A model generated the notes under the pieces. It saw nothing but the letters and a program-made list of their open reading frames with translations, had not been told where the DNA came from and searched no databases. A stretch of DNA of 64,000 nucleotides from JAFMKE01 sp037624485 (GTDB lineage Bacteria; Bacteroidota; Bacteroidia; Chitinophagales; UBA8649), in contig JASJJC010000001.1 of assembly GCA_037624485.1 (NCBI GenBank), positions 19,884 through 83,883 on the forward strand, read 5' to 3'. This document shows, piece by piece, positions 54,376 through 62,118 of the stretch (within the stretch, counting starts at the first letter, position 1; each line of letters starts with the position of its first letter). Both the position numbers and the translations under genes were made by a program.

Positions 54376-55200
54376 ATGAGTAAGAAAAGAGTATTAATTA
54401 TTACGCAAGAAATGAAACCTTATATCGATTTAACAGATATTTCAAGTATCGTTTCTGGATTACCTACTAAATTACAAGAGCAGAATTTAGAGATTCGAGT
54501 ACTCATGCCAAGATTTGGCAGTATAAATGAGCGTAGACATCGTTTGCATGAAGTGGTGCGCTTGAGTGGGATTAATGTGGTGGTTAACGATGAGGATTAC
54601 CCCTTAATCATAAAAGTAGCTTCCTTACCTGGTGCAAGATTACAAGTGTATTTTTTGGATAATGATGATTATTTCAAACGCAAAGAAATGTTCCAAGATA
54701 AGAAAGGGAAGAACTTTGAAGATAATGCAGATCGTATGATGTTCTTTGGCCTCGGAGCAATAGATATTGTTAGAAAATTTGGATGGGCTCCAGATGTTAT
54801 TCACTGTCATGGTTGGATGACGAGTTTGATGCCTTTGTTGTTGAAAACTCAATATAAAACTGAACCGATTTTCGAAAATAGTAAAGTGGTTTTCACAGCC
54901 TATCAAGAAGAAAGTTTTGATGGTGTCATTACTGAAAATTTTGCAGATTTTGTTACCAGAAATACAGATATTGAAGCGGACATGTTGGCTCCATTTGGTG
55001 AGAGTACAGAAAATGATTTAAATCTGGGTGGTTTGCATTATGCGGATGCCGTAACTCTCGGAAGTGATGATGTCGAGGACGATGTGTTGGCCAAGTTTGA
55101 AGCGCTAGACTTACCTAAATTGCCTTACAATAGCGAAAACGATATTTTGATAGATTATGCTAAATTTATTAAAGACCTTGCGACAAGCCAAGATGAATAA
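54376..55200 (+). CDS. Glycogen/starch synthase N-terminal-domain protein (half GT5)
   Basis: 274 residues from ATG 54376. It covers only the N-terminal Rossmann half of GT5 glycogen synthases (RVLIITQEMKPYID, RVLMPRFG, GWAPDVIHCHGWMTSL). The C-terminal nucleotide-sugar binding half is absent. The ADP-binding motif KxGGL after the first strand is replaced by DLTDI (residues 18-22), so catalysis is unlikely. Short proteins of this kind occur upstream of DUF4270 and glmS genes in other Bacteroidota; the function is not known. Its end overlaps the next ATG (ATGAATAA). Confidence 0.8.
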   Translation: MSKKRVLIITQEMKPYIDLTDISSIVSGLPTKLQEQNLEIRVLMPRFGSINERRHRLHEVVRLSGINVVVNDEDYPLIIKVASLPGARLQVYFLDNDDYFKRKEMFQDKKGKNFEDNADRMMFFGLGAIDIVRKFGWAPDVIHCHGWMTSLMPLLLKTQYKTEPIFENSKVVFTAYQEESFDGVITENFADFVTRNTDIEADMLAPFGESTENDLNLGGLHYADAVTLGSDDVEDDVLAKFEALDLPKLPYNSENDILIDYAKFIKDLATSQDE

Positions 55201-56443
55201 GTTTGTATTTTTTTTCGTTTTAATCTTTTTTGTTTCTTGTGAGAAAGATCCCGGTTTAACCGGCGATGCAGTGGGAGGAAATCTCAATACTTTAGATAGT
55301 CTTGCATTAACGGCATACACCATTGCAGATGATCCAAAGAATGCTCTAAATGAGGGAGACGTCGCTTTAGGGCGACTAGTTGACGCTCGTTTTGGAGAAA
55401 GTATAGCATCTTTTTATACGCAATTGAGATTAAGTACCACAGGTTTTGAGCCAGGGACTAATCCAAGTTTAGATTCAGCAGTTTTGGTTTTAGACATTGA
55501 GGATACTTTCGGACCATTAAATAACAGTATAGATTTTGAAGTATATCGATTATCGGAGGCTTTGGACGCTGCCGCAAATTATACTTCCAGTGTCGATTTA
55601 AGTACCGATGCAAATTTAGTAGGAGGTTTAGTAGGTTTTGTTTTTGATGAGGATTCTACTTTGAGAATTCCTTTGACCAATACCTTTGGTAATGAGTTGT
55701 TGAATTTGTTTGGAAGCACTTCAACAGAAAATAATGATGATTTCTTGAGCTATTTAAATGGTTTGTACGTTACTGTAGAATCAAGTTCGGGGGGTGATGG
55801 TTTGTTTGATTTGGAATTGACAAGTGATGCCACCAGTTTGTTACTGTATTTTAACAGTGACTCTCCTGAAGATAGCTTATACACCTTCAATGTTGGGTCA
55901 CAAGCCTTGCGAATTAACAAATATCAAAACGATGCTTTTGGAAGTGAGTTGGAAGTTCAACTTAATGACTTAAGTAACAATGACGAAACCTTGTTGATTG
56001 GAGGACTTCAAGTTTCGAAAAGTATCGTTAATCTTCCTGATTTAAGCGTTTTGGAGGGGATGGTTATCAATCAAGCTAAGCTTTCTTTTTTTCAATCGGA
56101 TTATGGTGACCCGATTAATACAGATTATGAAAATCCTGAATTTCTTCTGCTTACTGGTGGTAAAACAACGGATTCTATTCAATACTTTTTGAGTGATTAT
56201 TCTACGAGCAATCCAACAGCCTATGGAGGAACACCTGAGCTTATTGATGTTAATGGAAATGCGACTTTTACGTTTAGCTATAATATTCCTCGATTCATAC
56301 AACGTTATGTGAATGGAGAAACGGACATAAGCTTTTTAAATTTGGAAGTTGTTAATTATAATAATGGGAACCGCGTTAAGTTAGGCGGCGGTAATCACCC
56401 GATCTTCCCACTGACCTTAGAAATCCTTTACACTAAACCCTAA
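55193..56443 (+). CDS. DUF4270 family lipoprotein
   Basis: 416 residues from ATG 55193. The signal ends FFVSC, with lipidated Cys near residue 16, followed by EKDPGLTGDAVGGN. The DUF4270 pattern appears: TLDSLALTAYTIADDP, RLVDARFGESIASFYTQLRLS and LDSAVLVLDI, with beta-rich repeats to the end. The family is common in Bacteroidota, usually next to glmS or glycogen-synthase-like genes, but has no known function. glmS starts 9 bases after its stop. Confidence 0.82.
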   Translation: MNKFVFFFVLIFFVSCEKDPGLTGDAVGGNLNTLDSLALTAYTIADDPKNALNEGDVALGRLVDARFGESIASFYTQLRLSTTGFEPGTNPSLDSAVLVLDIEDTFGPLNNSIDFEVYRLSEALDAAANYTSSVDLSTDANLVGGLVGFVFDEDSTLRIPLTNTFGNELLNLFGSTSTENNDDFLSYLNGLYVTVESSSGGDGLFDLELTSDATSLLLYFNSDSPEDSLYTFNVGSQALRINKYQNDAFGSELEVQLNDLSNNDETLLIGGLQVSKSIVNLPDLSVLEGMVINQAKLSFFQSDYGDPINTDYENPEFLLLTGGKTTDSIQYFLSDYSTSNPTAYGGTPELIDVNGNATFTFSYNIPRFIQRYVNGETDISFLNLEVVNYNNGNRVKLGGGNHPIFPLTLEILYTKP

Positions 56444-56452
56444 ATACATAAT

Positions 56453-58291
56453 ATGTGTGGTATTGTTGCATATATCGGTAGTCGAGAAGCCTATCCTATT
56501 TTAATTAAAGGTCTTGAACGATTAGAATATAGAGGCTATGATAGTGCAGGTGTTGCCTTGCTTCAATCTGAGATTAAAGTATTTAAAAAGTCGGGAAAGG
56601 TTCAAGAACTAAAGGACTATGCAAGTAAATACGATACTTCGGGTAATATTGGTATAGGGCATACTCGATGGGCAACTCATGGAGAACCTAATGAAGTTAA
56701 TGCACATCCACATTTCTCCTCAGATAATAAAATTGCATTGATTCACAATGGTATCATTGAAAATTATGCGGTTTTAAAGGAGGAGCTAGTTAAAAGAGGT
56801 TATGAGTTTCATTCAGAAACAGATACTGAAGTTTTGGTTCATCTTATTGAAGAGGTTCAAAAGAATACTAAACTTTCGCTTTTTGATGCAGTGCGTGTAG
56901 CGCTAAATGAGGTGACTGGAGCTTATGCTATTGTTGTGCTTTCAGAAGATAATCCTAAGCAGTTAATTGCGGCACGAAAAGGGAGTCCTTTGGTTATAGG
57001 GATGGGCAAGGACGAATTTTTTGTTGCTTCTGATGCAACCCCAATCATCGAATATACCAACAATGTCGTTTATGTTGATGATGAAGAAGTGGTATTGATT
57101 GATCTCAAAGACGGACTGAGTATAAAAACCATCGCTAATCAAGAAAAGACTCCATATGTTCAAGAGCTTGAAATGAAACTCGAGACGTTGGAGAAGGGCG
57201 GGTATGAGCACTTCATGCTCAAAGAAATTTACGAGCAACCTCGATCTATTTATGACAGCATGCGAGGGCGTATAGATAGCAAACGTGGAGATATTTACCT
57301 GGGGGGAATGTTGGAATATAAAAATATCTTAACCCAAGCTAATCGAATTATTTTTACTGCTTGTGGGACTTCTTGGCATGCAGCCTTAGTGGCGGAGTAT
57401 TTATTTGAGGATATAGCAAGAGTGCCAGTGGAAGTAGAATATGCTTCTGAATTTAGGTACAGAAATCCTGTAATCAATCAAGGAGATGTAGTTATCGCAA
57501 TTTCCCAATCGGGAGAGACAGCAGATACTTTAGCTGCTATCGAATTGGCTAAGCAAAAAGGAGCAACTGTTCTTGGTGTTTGTAATGTAGTTGGATCTTC
57601 AATACCTCGTGCTACACACGCTGGAGCATATACCCATGCGGGTCCAGAGATTGGTGTAGCTTCTACCAAAGCCTTTACCGCTCAAGTTACCGTGCTGACT
57701 CAAATGGCTTTGTGGTTGGGGTATACTAAAGGCACAATTAATCAGGCAAAATTGGCTAGATATCTTGTTGAATTAGAAGCAATACCAAGTAAAGTTGAGG
57801 AGGCATTGAAAACTGATGTAGAGGTAGAAAAGATGGCTCGAATAATCGCGGATTCAGAAAATGCACTCTATCTGGGTAGAGGCTATAATTTTCCAGTGGC
57901 GCTTGAGGGAGCACTTAAATTGAAAGAGATTTCTTATATCCATGCAGAAGGATATCCTGCAGCGGAAATGAAGCATGGTCCCATAGCATTAATTGATGAG
58001 AATATGCCGGTGGTCGTATTGGCCACGAAAAATGCGCAATATGAAAAAATGGTAAGCAATATCCAAGAAGTTAAAGCAAGAAAGGGTAAAGTGTTTGCTA
58101 TTGTGACTAAGGGAGATGTCGCGGTGAAGGAAATGGCTGATCGATGGATCGAGATTCCAGATTGCCCAGAGGAATTATCTCCATTGATAAGTAGTATTCC
58201 CCTTCAATTGCTTTCATACCACGTAGCTCTTATGCGCGGTTGCAATGTCGACCAACCAAGAAACCTGGCTAAGTCTGTTACGGTAGAGTAG
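56453..58291 (+). CDS. glmS: Glutamine-fructose-6-phosphate aminotransferase (isomerizing)
   Basis: 612 residues. Cys2 (MCGIVAYIG) is the N-terminal glutaminase nucleophile, with RWATHGEP and HNGIIENY. The SIS isomerase domains carry TACGTSWHAALV, SQSGETADT and STKAFTAQ, and the enzyme ends with the conserved QPRNLAKSVTVE, so the gene is intact to its normal C-terminus. It makes glucosamine-6-phosphate for peptidoglycan and LPS. The 3' end is the attachment site of the element that follows: its last 88 bases are also the antisense 3' end of the serine recombinase frame. Confidence 0.97.
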   Translation: MCGIVAYIGSREAYPILIKGLERLEYRGYDSAGVALLQSEIKVFKKSGKVQELKDYASKYDTSGNIGIGHTRWATHGEPNEVNAHPHFSSDNKIALIHNGIIENYAVLKEELVKRGYEFHSETDTEVLVHLIEEVQKNTKLSLFDAVRVALNEVTGAYAIVVLSEDNPKQLIAARKGSPLVIGMGKDEFFVASDATPIIEYTNNVVYVDDEEVVLIDLKDGLSIKTIANQEKTPYVQELEMKLETLEKGGYEHFMLKEIYEQPRSIYDSMRGRIDSKRGDIYLGGMLEYKNILTQANRIIFTACGTSWHAALVAEYLFEDIARVPVEVEYASEFRYRNPVINQGDVVIAISQSGETADTLAAIELAKQKGATVLGVCNVVGSSIPRATHAGAYTHAGPEIGVASTKAFTAQVTVLTQMALWLGYTKGTINQAKLARYLVELEAIPSKVEEALKTDVEVEKMARIIADSENALYLGRGYNFPVALEGALKLKEISYIHAEGYPAAEMKHGPIALIDENMPVVVLATKNAQYEKMVSNIQEVKARKGKVFAIVTKGDVAVKEMADRWIEIPDCPEELSPLISSIPLQLLSYHVALMRGCNVDQPRNLAKSVTVE

Positions 58292-58330
58292 TTATAAAAG
58301 GTTGTTTTATCTTCTTTTTTTTTACTTATT
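58204..58330. other. Probable left attachment junction (attL region)
   Basis: The boundary between conserved glmS and AT-rich foreign DNA falls at or a few bases either side of 58291. A crossover core cannot be defined without the right-hand copy, which is not in this window. Confidence 0.55.
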
Positions 58331-60063
58331 TCATTTTTAAATTTTCTTAGATTTATTCCATCTATATTTAAAATATTTCTACCTCCTTTTACCTTATAGA
58401 TATCCTTATTAATTAATTCACCCCTATCTTTTATAAGATTTAACATAAAGTGAATTTGTATGTGGTGTGTGTTATTATTTTTATTCCAACTAACATCTAT
58501 TTTATCTACATACTCATTTATAAACTTTCTCTTATCCTCAAACTTTTTATACTTACATATTTTATTAAAATATAAATTAAAACTATCAAACCAATCTTCC
58601 CAAACATTATCATTCAACCATAAATTATTTTGTATTTCAAATTGACTAATTTCATCTTGAATTTTTAATAATTCTTCCTCTACTCCTAATTTTATTCTCT
58701 CAAACATCTTATCACTAATTTTTAGTGTAATGTTTTTAATTGTGTTTTCCTCTAATCTCTCCTCAATTTTTAAAATTCTTTTCTTTCTACTTTTAATTTT
58801 TGTGTTATTTTGATTAATAAGTTTTTTAATAGATTCTCCATCTAAGTGTTTAGGTAAATTAGTTTTTCTATATGTTTCTTTTACTAATTCACTATTCTTA
58901 AACACATCTAATACTTGAATCCAAATTAATTCTTCTAATCCTTCTCTATTAATTGACTTTTTCTCATTACACTTTATCCAATTAGGATTTCTTGAATTTT
59001 CCTCATTACTAATACATTTATAGATGTTTATGTTATTTGTAGGATTAAATTTTCCTCTCATAATTTTACCACAACCCCCACATATTAACTTATTTTTTAG
59101 TAAAAATTCATGTTTATTACTTTTACTTTTCCTCCTATTATTTGATAATATTTTTTGAGTTTGATTAAATAAATTTTCATCTATAATTGGTTGACATTTA
59201 AAAATATGTTTATGTAACATTCCTTTACTCTCACAATATTCTTTACTCTTACCTTTAATACCCTTTACCTCATATTTCTTATATCCAACATACATAGTAT
59301 TTGAAAGAATTATTCTAATACTACTAGTATTCCAATTACTATTACCTCTACCCGTTTTTACTCCAATTTTCATCAATCTCTCTCTTATCTTATAAATTGA
59401 TAAACCCTGACTATACCACTCAAATATTTTTTTTATCCATTTACTATTTTCTTCATCTTCTATTAATTCTCCTTTACCATTATTTTTAAATCCTATATTA
59501 ATTTTTCCACCCCACCATTTATTATTATCTAAATTTTTTCTTTTACCCATCAATCCTTTCTCAAACCTCATTGTATTTTCAAATTCATTAAATGATGATA
59601 AAATTGAAAACATTAATTTATCTTGTTTACTATCAAAATTGTATTGACTATTATCAACATACAAGTCAATTCCATATTTAAATAGTTGTTGTTTTAAAAT
59701 CATACTACTATCCTCATTCCTACTTAATCTACTCAAATCAAACACCCAGAAATTTTTAATTATTCCTTCTTCCCACTTATTTACAATTATTGATAATAAT
59801 TCTCTCTTTACAAATTCCCCAATCCCATCATTTAAATCATCTCCACTTTTTCCTTCCTCTCTCCAAACAACTATATATTTAAATTGATTATCATGATATT
59901 TTTTACAATATTCTATTCCTTTTTCACTTTGATTTTGTAATGAAGTATTGTCAATTTGACTAATAGTAGAAACCCTACAATACACATTAAATGATTTTAG
60001 TAAAATTTCATCATTTATCTTTTTTTCAAAATCACTCTTATCTCTTATTACAATAACTTCCAT
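58204..60063 (-). CDS. Large serine recombinase (integrase) with chimeric C-terminus
   Basis: 619 residues. The resolvase catalytic domain (about 26-175) has YCRVS with Ser32 as nucleophile and DLSRLSRN at 109-116. The recombinase domain (about 180-300) ends in ILSNTMYVGYKKY. A zinc ribbon follows with Cys328/Cys331 and Cys350/Cys365, then a long charged coiled coil from about 390. These are all domains of an integrase-type large serine recombinase. The N-terminus has about 25 residues before the first strand. The last 27 residues (STVTDLARF onward) are encoded by the antisense of glmS, so the native tail in the free element must differ. It most likely carries out insertion at glmS; excision may need a directionality factor. 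Confidence 0.9.
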   Translation of the reverse strand: MEVIVIRDKSDFEKKINDEILLKSFNVYCRVSTISQIDNTSLQNQSEKGIEYCKKYHDNQFKYIVVWREEGKSGDDLNDGIGEFVKRELLSIIVNKWEEGIIKNFWVFDLSRLSRNEDSSMILKQQLFKYGIDLYVDNSQYNFDSKQDKLMFSILSSFNEFENTMRFEKGLMGKRKNLDNNKWWGGKINIGFKNNGKGELIEDEENSKWIKKIFEWYSQGLSIYKIRERLMKIGVKTGRGNSNWNTSSIRIILSNTMYVGYKKYEVKGIKGKSKEYCESKGMLHKHIFKCQPIIDENLFNQTQKILSNNRRKSKSNKHEFLLKNKLICGGCGKIMRGKFNPTNNINIYKCISNEENSRNPNWIKCNEKKSINREGLEELIWIQVLDVFKNSELVKETYRKTNLPKHLDGESIKKLINQNNTKIKSRKKRILKIEERLEENTIKNITLKISDKMFERIKLGVEEELLKIQDEISQFEIQNNLWLNDNVWEDWFDSFNLYFNKICKYKKFEDKRKFINEYVDKIDVSWNKNNNTHHIQIHFMLNLIKDRGELINKDIYKVKGGRNILNIDGINLRKFKNEISKKKEDKTTFYNYSTVTDLARFLGWSTLQPRIRATWYESN

Positions 60064-60141
60064 TTACAACTTATTTAATTCAATGTGTTTACCCTAAAAA
60101 TTGATTATAATTTTATACCCTAACATTTAAAAACAAGAATT
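60064..60141. promoter_or_regulatory. Divergent control region with repeated TACCCTAA
   Basis: The 78-base gap between the recombinase (minus) and the small gene (plus) contains TACCCTAA at 60090-60097 and 60116-60123, spaced 26 bases. They could be binding sites for the ribbon-helix-helix-like protein encoded next to them. No -7 consensus was found, so promoter assignment is open. Confidence 0.3.
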
Positions 60142-60426
60142 ATGAATGAATTAAAAACAAAACAAGAATTATTAAGATTTACTACCCTTATTTATCCTGA
60201 CACTCTATCACACATCAAACTTATTTCCTATTTCACAAACCAAAAACTTTATGAAGTAGTTGATAAAAGTTTTAAAGATTATGTTTCAAATTTTGAAATT
60301 CAAAATAAAACATCAATTACATCTATTATCAATTTTCAACAACAATTTAATAAAGAAGACATCAAAAATAATCTTCCTCAAAAAAGTGTTGATACTAAAA
60401 ATGAAGATAAAGATATTAAGAAATAA
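60142..60426 (+). CDS. Small protein, ribbon-helix-helix-like N-terminus
   Basis: 94 residues, the only plus-strand gene seen in the element. RFTTLIYPDTLSHIKLISYF (about 12-31) followed by QKLYEVVDKSFKDYV has the strand-helix-helix pattern of MetJ/Arc-type DNA-binding proteins. The C-terminal third is polar and low-complexity (Asn, Lys, Asp). It faces away from the integrase gene and may regulate it. The plus strand here is C-rich and G-poor although this gene is plus-coded. A two-way terminator follows at 60486. Confidence 0.5.
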   Translation: MNELKTKQELLRFTTLIYPDTLSHIKLISYFTNQKLYEVVDKSFKDYVSNFEIQNKTSITSIINFQQQFNKEDIKNNLPQKSVDTKNEDKDIKK

Positions 60427-60481
60427 AAACAACCTTTATAAAACAATTAGTATAACAAACTAAATTAACTTATTTAGATAA

Positions 60482-60514
60482 AAAAAGGTAGTCATATATT
60501 TGACTACCTCTTTT
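60482..60514. terminator. Bidirectional terminator between opposing genes
   Basis: AGGTAGTCA (60486-60494) and TGACTACCT (60501-60509) form a perfect 9-bp stem with a 6-base loop. T-rich bases follow on the plus strand (TTTT at 60511-60514), and AAAAAA precedes it, giving T6 on the minus strand. It can end both the plus gene at 60426 and the minus operon ending at 60632. Confidence 0.75.
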
Positions 60515-60592
60515 ATCCTATAACTTTAAAATATTCGATTTAAACAATTAAAACCTATCTATCACATACTTTATCATATTTTCATTTATCAT

Positions 60593-60628
60593 CGTTTAAA
60601 ACACACTTAAATACGTTTAAAACACACT
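60593..60628. repeat. Two direct repeats CGTTTAAAACACACT, 21-base period
   Basis: Identical 15-base copies start at 60593 and 60614, exactly 21 bases apart, i.e. two helical turns. They lie just past the stop of the minus operon. A similar CGATTTAAACAATT is at 60536-60549. Direct repeats in helical phase are typical of protein-binding arrays such as iterons, excisionase sites or integrase arm sites. Confidence 0.6.
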
Positions 60629-60631
60629 ATT

Positions 60632-60859
60632 CTACATGATTAAATTACCCTCAAAATCAAGACTACTATATTTTAATTCCTTTTTAATATAGTTTGATAT
60701 AAAATCTTTAATATGACTTGAAATTAATTCATCAACCAATTCACTTAATCTTTCATCATTATATGGTTCCATATAATTAATAATATTACCACTTTTAGAT
60801 TTTCTTGATTTATCCACTATATCCCTTAAATCCATATTAAATCTTACCTTCTTAATCAT
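60632..60859 (-). CDS. Small protein of unknown function, last in four-gene operon
   Basis: 75 residues, charged and helical (RDIVDKSRKSKSG, SELVDELISSHIKDFISNYIKKEL). No known motif. Its ATG overlaps the previous stop as TAATG, so it is translationally coupled to the gene before it. It could be a small DNA- or protein-binding component of the element's transfer or control module. Confidence 0.6.
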   Translation of the reverse strand: MIKKVRFNMDLRDIVDKSRKSKSGNIINYMEPYNDERLSELVDELISSHIKDFISNYIKKELKYSSLDFEGNLIM

Positions 60860-61275
60860 TACATATATATTTTTGAGTGTTGTTTTTGTTTATTTTTAAA
60901 TTCACTTAATTCAATATTTCCAATTATATCATTTATACCTAAATCTAATTGAGTTATTAATTTTTTTTCTTCTTTGTCACAACTTCTAATATAAGTTTCA
61001 AGTTGATTATTATTAATTAAATCTTGAACTCCACTTAATCTAATTTCTCTATTCAAGTTTTGAATTTTATCCAAATTATATTTAATAGATTTAAATTGAT
61101 TTTCTAACTCCATAACCCTAACTACATTCATACAAATCATATCCACAATCTCTCCAACACTTTTTTTATATCTAAAAATTCTATGAACCTGGTAGATATC
61201 ATTCCAAATCATCTCAATTCTATTCTTATTTATTGAAACTCTATATTTATTTATTATATCAATCTTTTCCATCAC
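60859..61275 (-). CDS. Helical protein of unknown function in the element operon
   Basis: 138 residues, mainly helical and charged (KKSVGEIVDMICMNVVRVMELE, ENQFKSIKYNLDKIQNLN, EEKKLITQLDLGINDIIG). The order, right after the helix-turn-helix gene with a 17-base overlap and followed by a 75-residue protein, resembles the relaxosome or mobilization accessory region of mobile elements, where a MobC-like protein would sit, but no family signature is clear enough to name it. Confidence 0.6.
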   Translation of the reverse strand: MMEKIDIINKYRVSINKNRIEMIWNDIYQVHRIFRYKKSVGEIVDMICMNVVRVMELENQFKSIKYNLDKIQNLNREIRLSGVQDLINNNQLETYIRSCDKEEKKLITQLDLGINDIIGNIELSEFKNKQKQHSKIYM

Positions 61276-61471
61276 CTATTAAATGTTTTAATTCTATATT
61301 TTTTACTAAACCTAAATTATTATCTACTTCATTTTTATCGAATCTTACCAATTTTCCAATTTTTATGTATTTAATTCTACCATCTTTCATAAAATTATCT
61401 ACACTACCTATACTACATTTTAAATATTCACTTAAATCTTTTTTAGTTAATAATATTCTATCCTTTCCCAT
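61259..61471 (-). CDS. Helix-turn-helix excisionase-like protein
   Basis: 70 residues. LLTKKDLSEYLKCSIGSVDNFM followed by DGRIKYIKIGKLVRFDKNEVDN is the winged helix-turn-helix of MerR-like excisionases (HTH_17, AlpA/Xis type): the recognition helix SIGSVDNFMKDG, then the wing with KIGKLVRF. Such proteins bend DNA at attachment sites to steer the integrase toward excision, or act as transcription factors. It is the second gene of the operon, starting 2 bases after the preceding stop. Confidence 0.8.
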   Translation of the reverse strand: MGKDRILLTKKDLSEYLKCSIGSVDNFMKDGRIKYIKIGKLVRFDKNEVDNNLGLVKNIELKHLIGDGKD

Positions 61472-61472
61472 C

Positions 61473-61715
61473 TTATTTATTTATTATTTTTAGTATTTCA
61501 ACAATTAATTTTTTCATCTCCAAATCAAACTCCATATTTAATATTTTGTCATAAAATAAATCTTCAAATTCATGTTTTGATATAGTTTTAAAATTATAAC
61601 CTTCTCCATTATCACTTTTTTTTAAAACCACACTAATAAAAAAAAACATCAAAACTTCTAATCTATTTTTTTCCTTTATTAGATTTATATTATCCAACCA
61701 ATCCATATACCTCAT
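61473..61715 (-). CDS. Small protein of unknown function, first in element operon
   Basis: 80 residues (MRYMDWLDNINLIKEKN start, helical, FFFISVVLKKSD in the middle, EFEDLFYDKILNMEFD). No signal peptide or known motif. Being first in the operon and just downstream of a palindrome makes it a candidate regulator or accessory factor, but nothing in the sequence proves it. Confidence 0.55.
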   Translation of the reverse strand: MRYMDWLDNINLIKEKNRLEVLMFFFISVVLKKSDNGEGYNFKTISKHEFEDLFYDKILNMEFDLEMKKLIVEILKIINK

Positions 61716-61739
61716 ATATATTTATATATTTTTCTACAT

Positions 61740-61749
61740 CAAAATTTTG
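61740..61749. promoter_or_regulatory. Perfect palindrome CAAAATTTTG upstream of the element operon
   Basis: A 10-base perfect palindrome, nested in a further inverted repeat ATCAAA (61738-61743) / TTTGAT (61752-61757), 25 bases before the first gene of the minus operon. It is in operator position for a dimeric regulator such as the operon's helix-turn-helix protein. Confidence 0.45.
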
Positions 61750-61781
61750 TGTTTGATATGATTTTATATCTAAATCCTTTT

Positions 61782-61822
61782 TACCACTAATATCCTATAT
61801 ATTGACATCAACTATTGTGGTA
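61782..61822. repeat. Imperfect inverted repeat TACCAC(T)AATA / TATTGTGGTA
   Basis: The arms at 61782-61792 and 61813-61822 match in 10 of 11 positions with one extra base. The same TACCACAA half-site occurs in the palindrome region before the small recombinase (63440-63447), suggesting a shared binding protein. Spacing of about 20 bases is wide for a simple dimer site. Confidence 0.4.
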
Positions 61823-62021
61823 TCTATTATATATGTTTGTTATATATTATAACTACCATTAATTATCACTCAAACTCCATTATACATATATCGTATTCTA
61901 TCAAAACATACACTTTCTTCAATTTTTTTTCTCTTTCCTATATTAATTATATACAACACAAACTAATTTTATCATACACCCTGTATGTATTTTTCATATA
62001 CTATACCTTAAAATTTGACAT

Positions 62022-62055
62022 AAAAAAATGGGTTAATAATTAATATCAACCCATT
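62022..62055 (-). terminator. Second terminator after the secreted-protein gene
   Basis: AATGGGTT (62027-62034) pairs with AACCCATT (62048-62055); on the minus strand the stem is followed by a run of seven T. It is a back-up to the stronger terminator at 62119-62148. Confidence 0.6.
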
Positions 62056-62118
62056 CTACAATTTATAATTTTTACCTAAATATTATATATATCTTTTACA
62101 CATACTATGGTCTAAACC

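Larger units (their letters stand above)
61716..62021. other. Non-coding, A+T-rich control region of the element
   Basis: About 306 bases without a credible gene; an open plus-strand frame at 61837-62043 is low-complexity and has no protein-like pattern. It holds the palindrome and inverted repeats described separately and probably the promoter of the minus operon. The plus strand here also has almost no G. Confidence 0.5.

Noticed and set aside
59067..59074. Another TACCACAA copy inside the large recombinase gene
   Set aside because: It is the antisense of the zinc-ribbon codons GGTTGTGGTA (Gly-Cys-Gly) and is explained by coding constraint.
60593..60628. Possible CRISPR remnant
   Set aside because: Only two short direct repeats with a 6-base gap, no spacers of usual size and no cas genes.
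61837..62043. Open plus-strand frame of 68 codons in the element
   Set aside because: Composition is only Ile, Tyr, Ser, Asn and Thr from AT-rich DNA, it runs into a terminator hairpin, and it has no protein-like pattern.
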